Shown here: positions 1 through 7,090 of the stretch, in pieces
Position numbering within the stretch: position 1 is the first letter of the stretch
How the letters are laid out: every line of letters starts with the position of its first letter
Translations under genes and position numbers: made by a program
From: a virus
DNA: 34,286 nucleotides
Direction: 5' to 3' (one strand)
Virus record (IMG/VR): IMGVR_UViG_3300046794_000211
Location: 1-34,286 of that record
Notes under the pieces: generated by a model
Database searches by the model: none
What the model was told of the DNA's origin: nothing
Seen by the model: only the letters and a program-made list of their open reading frames with translations

Positions 1-60
1 AACCCCGTTTTTCACCAACCAACAATCCCGGCGAAACTCGGGGTTCGTTGCTAGTTTTTT
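1..60 (-). other. Programmed -1 ribosomal frameshift site and start of the GT-like extension
   Basis: On the minus strand the heptamer A AAA AAC (60 down to 54) ends right at the TAG stop (53-51). After 8 nt comes a potential stem of 7 bp, AACCCCG (45-39) with CGGGGTT (7-1). The -1 frame is open from the slip site to the window edge and reads KKLATNPEFRRDCWLVKNG, which looks like protein. Conserved frameshifting between tail tube and tape measure genes is established for many tailed phages. Only the first part of the extension is visible. Confidence 0.75.
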
Positions 61-461
61 GCTGCGGCCTGCTCGGCGCCGAGGCCTTCCTGAAGTGCTT
101 TGGCGTCGGCTTCAGCCTTTGCGGCCTCGTACTTAGCCAGGAAGTGGGCATTGATCGCTGTCATGCCCTCCTCGCCCAGTTCGCTCAACACGGCATCGAT
201 CTGCTTCTGCGACTGCGGCAAACCGAAGGGGTTGTCGTCGATGTAGACGACCATCGCGGCCGGCAATGCGAAACCCGACATGTAAGTCTGGTTGCCCGCC
301 GTTTCGCCGCCGACAGCCATAACAATCCGGCCCTGTTCCAGCGGCCCGAGCTTGCGCAGCTGGATGGTCCGGCCTTTCGAATCCTGGAGTGTCTCGAAGC
401 GCGGCTTTTGATCGACAACAGCCGGTGCCGCTACGCCTTCGCGTACGGTTACTTTGGTCAT
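51..461 (-). CDS. Tail assembly chaperone, short (G-like) product
   Basis: This 136-residue protein is inferred to be the short tail assembly chaperone, which coats the tape measure protein during tail building. The role rests on its position directly after the tail tube gene and on its 3' end. The last sense codons before the TAG stop form the heptamer A AAA AAC in the reading frame, a canonical -1 slippery site, as in the lambda G/GT arrangement. The N-terminal half is mixed and the C-terminus is an Ala/Glu/Lys-rich helix. The start ATG follows a GAGGA ribosome binding site 7 nt upstream. The extended product would continue past the left edge of the window. Confidence 0.75.
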   Translation of the reverse strand: MTKVTVREGVAAPAVVDQKPRFETLQDSKGRTIQLRKLGPLEQGRIVMAVGGETAGNQTYMSGFALPAAMVVYIDDNPFGLPQSQKQIDAVLSELGEEGMTAINAHFLAKYEAAKAEADAKALQEGLGAEQAAAKN

Positions 462-551
462 GGGTAAATCCTCTGGTCAGCGAGTCGTCAAAGGTGCATG
501 GCGTGCGGGGTGACGAGTCCCGCGCCCTGCCGGGCTGCCATGCGAACAGGG

Positions 552-953
552 TCAAACCTTGAGGCGGCGCCGAGCGGTGAAGGACATCGACTTCGGGCCG
601 GCATCCTCAAGCTTCAGGATCACGTGGGTGTAGCGCCAGGTGGTGATGCCGCCGCTGACTTCCTGAATGGTTTCAGTGATGGTCGCGGGCGCCTGGTTCA
701 CGCCGTTGTAGTAGTCGCTTTCGAACTGAGCCCACCAGTCATCGAGGGTGGAGTCGGTGCGCTCTGCCTCGAACGTGCCGGTCCAGCCCTTCGGAATCAT
801 CAATTCATCGGTCAGGCCGTTGAGCGGCGTGATTTCCTGGTTGGTGACTTTCGGCTTGGAGTCGAACTTCATGATCTTGCTGAGCCGGATCGGCCCGGTA
901 GGGGTGTTGATGTCGATCGAGACATCCTTACCCGTGTTGTATCCACCTTGCAT
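552..953 (-). CDS. Phage tail tube protein
   Basis: This 133-residue protein is likely the tail tube subunit that forms the inner channel of a contractile tail (Mu gpM-like Tail_tube family). Support comes from its size, its beta-rich sequence with the motif TGPIRLSKIMKFDSKPK near the N-terminus and the end MSFTARRRLKV, and its position right after the sheath gene. An upstream in-frame TTG at 965 is possible. I chose the ATG at 953 because GGAG lies 6 nt before it. A terminator hairpin sits between the sheath stop and this start. Confidence 0.8.
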   Translation of the reverse strand: MQGGYNTGKDVSIDINTPTGPIRLSKIMKFDSKPKVTNQEITPLNGLTDELMIPKGWTGTFEAERTDSTLDDWWAQFESDYYNGVNQAPATITETIQEVSGGITTWRYTHVILKLEDAGPKSMSFTARRRLKV

Positions 954-968
954 GGCGTTCTCCAAATG

Positions 969-990
969 AAAAACCCGGCGCTAGGCCGGG
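969..990 (-). terminator. Rho-independent terminator after the sheath gene
   Basis: On the minus strand CCCGGC and GCCGGG form a 6-bp stem with a 5-nt loop, followed by five T. It lies between the sheath stop and the tail tube ribosome binding site, so it probably tunes the ratio of sheath to tube rather than ending the operon. Confidence 0.6.
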
Positions 991-1009
991 CTGGGAAGTG
1001 GTTCAGCGC

Positions 1010-2563
1010 TTACTGGCGCGGGGTGGCGGATGCAACAATCGAGACGGACTGGCCCGCTTCGAGGTTCACCAGGAAGTAGCGGATCACGGACAGGTATTTG
1101 ACCTGCACGTCTGCCTGCATGTAGCCCAGGGCAACGCGTGCATCGGGGTTGTTCGCCGCATCCAGTTGGACCGAGAACGCCGGGCCACCATTGACGTCGC
1201 CGATCATCCCCTGCTGGACCAGCGTCTGCAGGAAGCTCTCCATGGTCGACTTGGTTTCGCGGCGAACATCCGGGGTCTGCAATCGGCCGATGGTGCCGCC
1301 GAAGCTCGCCGCGATGGTCAGCGCGATGAAGTTCGTCATCCGGGTGTAGTTGTCACCGTTCACCGCGGCGTTGCTGGACACGTTCAGGCCGGATCGGCAG
1401 CCGAAGTAGCTGCCACCCGGGCAAGGGTTGGTGATCACGTCCAGGCGCGCCGTGTTGATCGCGCCAATCTCGGCGATGCTGTACGGCTGCTGCGCCAGAT
1501 TGCGCTGCGTCGATACCGCATTGGTGATCGGCTTGTTCAGCGGGCTCTGGTTCGGTGACAGTGCGGCGATCTTGGCGGCGGCGAACGTCGCCGGAGCAAT
1601 CATGCGCTGCTGGCCGTTCACCTGGTCTTGCCAGTACACCCAGTCGCCGACCATGACCTTCAGCGCATAGCTATCACAGCCCGCAGTGGTCAGCGCGGTG
1701 GCGACGGTGGTGTAGGAGGCGCCCGCAACGCCCTGCGTGATCATGTAGCAGCCTTCCGACAGGCCGTAGGTCAGCATGGTCGGCCATTGGGTGCCGTCGG
1801 TGAGATCCACCAGGTTGGCCACTTGTGCACCGCTGCCGCGCAAGGCGTACATACCTTTGCGGGTTGCGCCAGTCACACCGTCGGTGCCTATCAGTACCGT
1901 GTCGGTGATAGTGGTATTGCCAGAGGTGCCAGTGGTGAAGGCGATGGTCTGCGTGGCGGCCGGCGCGAGAATAGTTGCTCCGGCCGACGCGATCACGAGC
2001 TGAGATGGCCCGCGGATACCGGATTGGCCGTTGTTCACCGCACTGACGATGTTGGCCCACAGCGCACCGGCAGAACCGGTGATGTTGTCGAACACCTCCG
2101 GCGCGACACCTGGCAGCGAGATGACCAGCTTCCAGCTGGATGCAGCAGAGCCGGCCGAGAGCGTGGCGCTCAGCGAGTTGCCCAGGGTGCCGGTGTAGAA
2201 CGCGGTCAGCGTGACGCCGGTAGCGGCCGCTGTGTCTTTCAGCAGGCCGACAGCCGCAGTGTCCGTGCCGTCAGTCACACGAACGGCACGGATGTTCGAC
2301 GCACCGCCCTGTATAGACACGGCAATCGCGGTGCACAGGTCGTACTTGCGCACGGTCTGCGTGCCGAACTTCTGTGAAGCGTCCCCAGGCGAGCCGATCA
2401 GCGTGGACGCGCCAACTGGCCCCCAGTCAGCGATACCGACGATGCCCAGGATATCCGTGGCCACGCCGTTGATGAAACGGGTCTTCGGTGGAACGATCTG
2501 GATGTACAGATCCGGGGCCGTGAGTGCCGCCGTGTTCAAGCTGCCTGCCGGATAAATGGGCAT
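1010..2563 (-). CDS. Contractile tail sheath protein
   Basis: This 517-residue protein is the tail sheath, the subunit that contracts to drive the tube through the host envelope. The N-terminus (PDLYIQIVPP, then a segment of type GIVGIADWGPVGAST) is characteristic of myophage sheaths. The middle is Ala/Thr/Gly-rich, and the C-terminus has the conserved region NYTRMTNFIALTIAASFGG, followed by a terminal domain ending in DVQVKYLSVIRYFLVNLEAGQS. The length is usual for the family. The start ATG has a near-perfect AGGAGG upstream. It establishes that the virion has a contractile tail. Confidence 0.93.
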   Translation of the reverse strand: MPIYPAGSLNTAALTAPDLYIQIVPPKTRFINGVATDILGIVGIADWGPVGASTLIGSPGDASQKFGTQTVRKYDLCTAIAVSIQGGASNIRAVRVTDGTDTAAVGLLKDTAAATGVTLTAFYTGTLGNSLSATLSAGSAASSWKLVISLPGVAPEVFDNITGSAGALWANIVSAVNNGQSGIRGPSQLVIASAGATILAPAATQTIAFTTGTSGNTTITDTVLIGTDGVTGATRKGMYALRGSGAQVANLVDLTDGTQWPTMLTYGLSEGCYMITQGVAGASYTTVATALTTAGCDSYALKVMVGDWVYWQDQVNGQQRMIAPATFAAAKIAALSPNQSPLNKPITNAVSTQRNLAQQPYSIAEIGAINTARLDVITNPCPGGSYFGCRSGLNVSSNAAVNGDNYTRMTNFIALTIAASFGGTIGRLQTPDVRRETKSTMESFLQTLVQQGMIGDVNGGPAFSVQLDAANNPDARVALGYMQADVQVKYLSVIRYFLVNLEAGQSVSIVASATPRQ

Positions 2564-2578
2564 GGCGTCCTCCTAATG

Positions 2579-2606
2579 AAAAAGCCGCCTCGATGGGCGG
2601 CTTTTT
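2579..2606 (-). terminator. Rho-independent terminator before the sheath gene
   Basis: GCCGCC (2584-2589) pairs with GGCGGC (2596-2601) around a 6-nt loop. It is flanked by A and T runs, so it could work on both strands. It lies between the 65-residue gene and the sheath ribosome binding site. Confidence 0.65.
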
Positions 2607-2624
2607 GTGTGTGGGTTTCGCCTG

Positions 2625-2822
2625 TTAGGCGTTGGCGACTTTCAGGACGTTGCCTGCGCATTCACCGGCCAGAATCGAGGCGACCTCGTCGGCATCAGTG
2701 ATCGCCTGGCCAACCTGGTAGTCGGCGAAGGCGAACTTGACGGTCAGCTTGTAAGGCGATGCGGCGGCTTTGGCTTTTGGTGCTGGGGCAACCACGGGGC
2801 TATCTGGGGTATCGGAGTCCAT
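2625..2822 (-). CDS. Small phage protein upstream of the sheath
   Basis: This 65-residue protein has an N-terminal Pro/Ala-rich stretch (residues 1-25) and then a small ordered part, YKLTVKFAFADYQVGQAITDADEVASILAG. I do not recognise a named family. Small proteins of this kind often sit between the tail terminator and sheath genes in Mu-like and related myophages. The start is the ATG at 2822, with GAGG 6 nt upstream, rather than the in-frame TTG at 2834. It starts 8 nt after the stop of the preceding gene and is followed by a terminator hairpin. Confidence 0.65.
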   Translation of the reverse strand: MDSDTPDSPVVAPAPKAKAAASPYKLTVKFAFADYQVGQAITDADEVASILAGECAGNVLKVANA

Positions 2823-2830
2823 GTCGGGCC

Positions 2831-3652
2831 TCAAGGGTTCACAGTGATTACAGGAAGCCCGGACTGGGCGTTGACGATGTTCAGCACCGGAGCGATCACT
2901 TCGGTGGCTTGCAGAACTTGCGTGGTGGCGTAGTCGACGCTGTAGAACAGGTCGATCCGGTACAGGTCAGCCTTTTGAAGGTGGTCAGTCATCAGCGACC
3001 CGGCGGAGGTGATGATCCCGCTGGAGCCGTCCGTGAAGGTGATGTTGTTGCTGTCGGACAGCACAGAATCGAGCTGATCAGCGACGGCGGCCCTCGCCTC
3101 TGGTGAATTGGCCCAGACGATGATCTGCACCACCTGCTCCTGACGCTTTGTTTCCTTGAAGGCCGTACCGAACCCGCCAACACGCGTGAAGACGCTGTGA
3201 GCGCCTGCGAGCGTGATCACCGGCCCTACGTTGGAGGCGCCGGGGATCATCGAGGCAAGCGCGGTGGCGGCCGTCGTGAGCGTGTCCGTCACCTGCATGG
3301 CGTACACGTAGTGGGTGCCGTTGAGGTTGATCAGCAGGTTCTGCTTGCTGACCGTCCCCGACAGGGTCACCACTGCGCCGGCGACCGTCATAACGACCGT
3401 GTGCACTGGCGTTGTCAGGATCTCCCAGCCTCGGCCGAGGTATCGCGTGGTTTTCCGGTCCTTGCCGTGCGGGTAGATGCTGATATGGGCAATTCCTGCC
3501 TTTAGGTCGTCGTCCAGCACGTTCGGTACCGGCCAGCCCGGATAAACCTTCACCGGAATGCCCGAGGCGCTCGGCTGACCGATGCCGTTCGGGTAGGCAA
3601 TGGCGGCGATTTGCGCTGCGAGCTGCTTCGTTACGTCGGTTAGGCTCGCCAT
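2831..3652 (-). CDS. Phage structural protein, tail completion or terminator candidate
   Basis: This 273-residue protein lies between a connector-type gene and the sheath, the usual place of a tail terminator or tail completion protein that joins tail to head. The N-terminus (LTDVTKQLAAQIAAIAYPNG) is a helix of the sort seen at the start of such proteins. The middle and end are beta-rich, with RVGGFGTAFKETKRQEQVVQ followed by IIVWANSPEARAAVADQLD. I do not see a diagnostic motif, so the role is inferred from gene order. The start ATG has AGGT a short distance upstream. Confidence 0.6.
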   Translation of the reverse strand: MASLTDVTKQLAAQIAAIAYPNGIGQPSASGIPVKVYPGWPVPNVLDDDLKAGIAHISIYPHGKDRKTTRYLGRGWEILTTPVHTVVMTVAGAVVTLSGTVSKQNLLINLNGTHYVYAMQVTDTLTTAATALASMIPGASNVGPVITLAGAHSVFTRVGGFGTAFKETKRQEQVVQIIVWANSPEARAAVADQLDSVLSDSNNITFTDGSSGIITSAGSLMTDHLQKADLYRIDLFYSVDYATTQVLQATEVIAPVLNIVNAQSGLPVITVNP

Positions 3653-3654
3653 CG

Positions 3655-4293
3655 TTACACCTGCGCTTGCATTGCGGTGATGCGCCAGCCCATGTCGGTC
3701 AGTTCAGCGCTGGAAATCATGTATTTGCGGTCCAGCTCATCACGGATGATGTCGCTGGTGCGGAACACGACGCCCGGGTAAGCCGGCATCAGGATTGCCC
3801 ACCACGGGGTTTTGACGTCCTCAGGCAGCTTCACCTCGTTCGTCTCGCCCTTGGTGCCCTGCAAGATGCTGGCGGGCCAGCCCTGCATGATCGGCACTTC
3901 CGCGGCTCTGCGCTCACCCGCCCAACCGCCGAGGCCTACGCCTGCGTCCATGCCGACGCGCAGCACGTCGACCGTGCGGTTCGCCTGGACGCAGAGGATA
4001 GGCAGCGTGTCCTGCATCGCCGCGATGAAGAACGTGCCTTGCCGGCCGACGAGGAAGTCACCGACGGCGAACTCCCGGGCGTCGAACAGGCCCAGCCAAT
4101 CGGCTTTGCCATATTTGTTCGGCGCGGAGTACTTGAAGTTGGTGGTGAACGAGACAGGCAGCGTCTGCAATGCGGTTGACGACAGCGGGTTACTGGCGCT
4201 GGTAGCGCGAAATTGCTGGTAGTCGAAACCGATTCGCTTGGCTGCTTTTCCGTAGCCGATGTAGATCTTGGCCTGGAGCTTTGTGCCGTCCAT
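3655..4293 (-). CDS. Minor virion protein of the head-tail region
   Basis: This 212-residue protein has no motif I can name. It starts MDGTKLQAKIYIGYGKAAKRIG and then has a segment (DFLVGRQGTFFIAAMQDTLPILCVQANRTVDVLRV) that reads as beta-strands. Phage structural proteins that begin with a statement of this kind, a link between a Gly-rich N-terminus and a beta-barrel, often sit between the head-tail connector and tail completion genes. Its stop is 2 nt before the next ATG, and its own start is 1 nt after the stop of the connector gene. That tight packing places it in the structural operon. Confidence 0.6.
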   Translation of the reverse strand: MDGTKLQAKIYIGYGKAAKRIGFDYQQFRATSASNPLSSTALQTLPVSFTTNFKYSAPNKYGKADWLGLFDAREFAVGDFLVGRQGTFFIAAMQDTLPILCVQANRTVDVLRVGMDAGVGLGGWAGERRAAEVPIMQGWPASILQGTKGETNEVKLPEDVKTPWWAILMPAYPGVVFRTSDIIRDELDRKYMISSAELTDMGWRITAMQAQV

Positions 4294-4294
4294 G

Positions 4295-4687
4295 TCAGCC
4301 CCTTGCCAGGCTGATTCCGCCCGAGCCGAGAGAAGGACCGGGTGGGATGCCGATGAACCCGCACAATTCGCGGCGCCAGATCCGGTAAAGGTTCATGCGG
4401 TCGCGCACCTCATCCTTGTTGTGCACCCAGACGGCCGCCTGATCCGTATCGAGGTTCTCGGTCGAGGACAGGACATCCGTTTCAAGGCCCGCGATTTTGG
4501 TCAGGAACGAGGTCATGGTGACCTCTTCCTCCGGGCGCAGGCTTTCCAGCCGGTGGTTCAGCGTTTGCCAGATCAATGGCGCAACCCAGCCCCACGCGGT
4601 ATCGCGCCGGTCATCCAGCGTCACATCACCCTGCATCGGATAACCGGCGTAACGTCTGGCGTCCGACTTTTGCTGATCAGTAAGCAT
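4295..4687 (-). CDS. Head-tail connector (adaptor) protein candidate
   Basis: This 130-residue protein is the right size and in the right place, directly after the coat-gene block, for a head-tail adaptor that docks under the portal. It is mostly helical: LTDQQKSDARRYAGYP at the start and a later helix DEVRDRMNLYRIWRRELCGFIGIPPG. Adaptors of the gp6/gp15-like class begin with similar helical bundles, but I have no strict motif. The ATG is preceded by GGAG at 6 nt. Confidence 0.6.
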   Translation of the reverse strand: MLTDQQKSDARRYAGYPMQGDVTLDDRRDTAWGWVAPLIWQTLNHRLESLRPEEEVTMTSFLTKIAGLETDVLSSTENLDTDQAAVWVHNKDEVRDRMNLYRIWRRELCGFIGIPPGPSLGSGGISLARG

Positions 4688-4728
4688 GTTCGGCTCCTGC
4701 TACCTGTCGTTGTCGCCGGTTTGGCGTG

Positions 4729-4989
4729 TTACTGAGCGGCATCCAGCAGGGCTTGCAGCGAGGCCTGGTCGGCGTTCTCGTCGAAGGTGATGCCCTTCTC
4801 GGTCAGAGCGGCCTTGGTTGCGTCGAGCTTGGCGGCGGCTTCATTCGCTGCATCCAGAGCCTTCTGCTCTTTTGCGGTCAGCTTCTTCGGTGCAAACAGC
4901 TCGTGCTCGCCTTCAACGAAGTCTTCTTCGTTGATCAAGACGTACTCGCCCTGGTCTTCGCCCCACGGCTTAACTTGAATGGTGCCCAT
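4729..4989 (-). CDS. Small capsid-region protein
   Basis: This 86-residue acidic protein follows the coat gene. The N-terminal third (TIQVKPWGEDQGEYVLINEEDF) looks like a small folded part. The rest is a Lys/Ala/Glu-rich helix, and the end (DENADQASLQALLDAAQ) resembles the small helix-extension-helix elements found at protein termini in phage head genes. Function is unknown. The start is the ATG at 4989 with GGAG 6 nt upstream; a GTG four codons earlier overlaps that site and is less likely. Confidence 0.65.
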   Translation of the reverse strand: MGTIQVKPWGEDQGEYVLINEEDFVEGEHELFAPKKLTAKEQKALDAANEAAAKLDATKAALTEKGITFDENADQASLQALLDAAQ

Positions 4990-5011
4990 GCGTTTCTCCA
5001 CAAAGAAATGA

Positions 5012-5033
5012 GCCCGGAGCCGAAGCCCCGGGC
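5012..5033 (-). terminator. Possible terminator or attenuator hairpin after the coat gene
   Basis: GCCCGG (5012-5017) can pair with CCGGGC (5028-5033) eight bases past the coat stop. The minus-strand sequence after it is only moderately T-rich, so it may only partly stop transcription, lowering expression of the connector genes compared with the coat. Confidence 0.4.
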
Positions 5034-5040
5034 GATCCGA

Positions 5041-6195
5041 TTAACCGAGCAGAAGAGCCATGTGCTCGGTTTTGACGGCAGCAACACCCCATGCCAGCGC
5101 GATTTCGTACTGGATCTGGCGATATTGCTTGTACAGCGAGATCTCGAACGAGAGGCCGCTGACCGGATCGGTGATGATCATGCGATCGGACGCGCTGTCG
5201 CCGCCTTCTGGCAGAGCCGGTGCGCGGGTGGCCACAGCCAGAGCCGAGCGGGCAAACGCCATGTTGCGGGTGGTCGCGGCGATCACAGTGATCAGGGTTG
5301 CGGCGGCAGGGATCGCCTTGCGCAGACCAGGAGCGGCCAGAGTGATGGTGCCGCCGTTGGATACGTCAGCATCGCCGGACGCGATCACATACTTGTTGGT
5401 GTCGCCAGCCAGGGTCACCACGTCACCAGCCAGAATCGAACCGGTACCGGCCGAGGCCAGGGTGAGGACAGTGGCGCCGACGGCGTAACCTGCGGCGTTG
5501 GTGGTGCCAGCAGCGCCGGTACCGACCGCAGGGGTTTTAACCTGAGCCGATTCACGGATGGCGAAGCCGTGCACATCGAGCAGCACACCGCGGCGCAGCA
5601 AGCTGGTGTCAGCCGCTTCGTTGGCCTTGGTCAGTTGACCCAGGGTGCGCATGCTTGCGCCGGCGGTGGTGTCCAGCACCATCTGCAGGTCGCTCAATGG
5701 GGCGCCGTTGTCCGACAGGATTTTGCGCATCTGCGCTGCTTCTGCCAGGTTGGTGGCGAAAGGCACGGTGCCGGCGGTGCCATAGGCGCGCGAGGTCTTG
5801 GTGAAGAGGCTGGCAATGTCAGACTCGACCTCGTTGACCAGCGCACGCATGCCTTGAGCGAGTTGGTCGCGCAGGATGACGTTGTACGACGCGCCGTTGT
5901 TGTCCAGGCCGCGCTTCTCTTCACCGTTCCAACGCACCGGAACCCGGCGAGCCTTGGTAATGGTCATCGACACGGAGCCGATAGTCTGGTCGCCGTCGTT
6001 CGGCGGGGTCACGGCCGGAGTGATGTCGGATGCGGTTGCAGCCGGCGCCACAGGCGAGGTGACAGTCTGACCGACAGCCGCACGATCGTAGGTCATGTCG
6101 GACGATACGGCAGGGATGAACCCGACCAGTTCGCGCGACACGACGTCCAGTGCGTTGTAGATCGTGGTGGTAAGGCCGGTGAGAGTGTTGCTCAT
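5041..6195 (-). CDS. Major capsid protein, P22 coat-like
   Basis: This 384-residue protein is the major coat protein of the head. It resembles the P22 gp5 coat family: the N-terminus has ALDVVSRELVGFIPAVSSDMTYDRAAVGQTV, followed by ARRVPVRWNGEEKRG. A Gly/Ala/Thr-rich insertion near residues 215-290 could be the equivalent of the P22 insertion domain. The end has FEISLYKQYRQIQYEIALAWG, typical of this family. It is preceded by the scaffold gene, as expected for a scaffold-dependent head. The start ATG has AGGAG upstream. P22-like coats with a contractile tail show modular exchange of head and tail genes. Confidence 0.88.
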   Translation of the reverse strand: MSNTLTGLTTTIYNALDVVSRELVGFIPAVSSDMTYDRAAVGQTVTSPVAPAATASDITPAVTPPNDGDQTIGSVSMTITKARRVPVRWNGEEKRGLDNNGASYNVILRDQLAQGMRALVNEVESDIASLFTKTSRAYGTAGTVPFATNLAEAAQMRKILSDNGAPLSDLQMVLDTTAGASMRTLGQLTKANEAADTSLLRRGVLLDVHGFAIRESAQVKTPAVGTGAAGTTNAAGYAVGATVLTLASAGTGSILAGDVVTLAGDTNKYVIASGDADVSNGGTITLAAPGLRKAIPAAATLITVIAATTRNMAFARSALAVATRAPALPEGGDSASDRMIITDPVSGLSFEISLYKQYRQIQYEIALAWGVAAVKTEHMALLLG

Positions 6196-6211
6196 GGATT
6201 GCTCCTAGGGA

Positions 6212-6970
6212 TCAGTCGGTAACTTCGCCGCCCGCAGTCACGTGTGCATGCTTGCCCATGGGGTCAAGTGCATCGAACTGGGATCGGGAGAGGGATTTTT
6301 TGCCGTTACCGCCATTGCCACCGCCATTCGGAGCACCGGAGCCATTGGCGCCAGAGCCTTTCAGGATGTGATCGCGGTGCGGGTATTGCTCAACAAGGGT
6401 TTCGATTGCTTCATCGAAGTCGGCGATTTCGCCTGGACGCGTGCGGCTGTAGATCTTCTGGCCGTGCTGGTCGTAGGCGATGGTTCTGCCATCCTCGACT
6501 TTGAAGGCGGCGCCGAATTTGGACTGGACCAGGTCTGCGGGGATTGCCAGCTTCTCGCCGATGTACTTGGAACGGCTGAATGCACCGCCGATCTTTTCTT
6601 CGTAGAGCTGCTTTTCGAAGGTCTGCGCCTTGGTGGACCACTCATCAACCTGGCCTTGGAAGGCCTTGCTGATTTCGTTGCGCACCACGTCGATCTCACC
6701 GGCATCCACCAGTTTTTTCTGATCGAGCTTCGACACGAGTTCCAGGGCTTTCTTGGCGGCGGCGCCGTCCGTGATCCCGTCGAACGCTTTCAAGGCCGTT
6801 TCAGCAGCCTCTTTGCCTTCGCGATGGGTCTTGGCTTCAGCGTTCAGCCGGGTAATCGTGTTCACGGTACCGGGAGCGTCAAAAGCGACCTCTTTGCCAT
6901 CGTCGTACACGTACACAGGCTTGCCGTCTTGCAGTACAACGTGGCCTTGGTCATCCAATTTCAGTTTCAT
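6212..6970 (-). CDS. Capsid scaffold protein
   Basis: This 252-residue protein is likely the internal scaffold that guides procapsid assembly. It begins MKLKLDDQGHVVLQDGKPVYVYDDG, which I associate with phage scaffold-type genes (DUF6651-like). A long charged helical region follows (residues about 35-130), then a region like a folded motif, then a Gly/Asn-rich linker (GSGANGSGAPNGGGNGGNG) and a basic C-terminal tail that would contact the coat. It lies directly upstream of the coat gene. The ATG at 6970 has GGAGA upstream; an in-frame ATG at 6988 overlaps that site and is less likely. Confidence 0.78.
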   Translation of the reverse strand: MKLKLDDQGHVVLQDGKPVYVYDDGKEVAFDAPGTVNTITRLNAEAKTHREGKEAAETALKAFDGITDGAAAKKALELVSKLDQKKLVDAGEIDVVRNEISKAFQGQVDEWSTKAQTFEKQLYEEKIGGAFSRSKYIGEKLAIPADLVQSKFGAAFKVEDGRTIAYDQHGQKIYSRTRPGEIADFDEAIETLVEQYPHRDHILKGSGANGSGAPNGGGNGGNGKKSLSRSQFDALDPMGKHAHVTAGGEVTD

Positions 6971-7048
6971 TGATGCATCTCCGGGCATCCGCCCATTTGT
7001 TGAGCCATCCGGCCCGGCGCGGCGCTATCCATCCGGAATCGCGCCCAT

Positions 7049-7073
7049 AAAAAAACCCCGGCGGATGCCAGGG
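7049..7073 (-). terminator. Rho-independent terminator between portal and scaffold
   Basis: On the minus strand CCCTGGC pairs with GCCGGGG (one T-G wobble, 4-nt loop), followed by seven T. It separates the portal and terminase block from the head genes, so the coat block may need antitermination or its own promoter. Confidence 0.65.
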
Positions 7074-7090
7074 CTGTGTTCGGTGTTCAG

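Noticed and set aside
498-1079. Long plus-strand frames over the tail tube, sheath and other late genes
   Set aside because: They mirror minus-strand genes with clear families and ribosome sites; high-GC genes leave open frames on the opposite strand.
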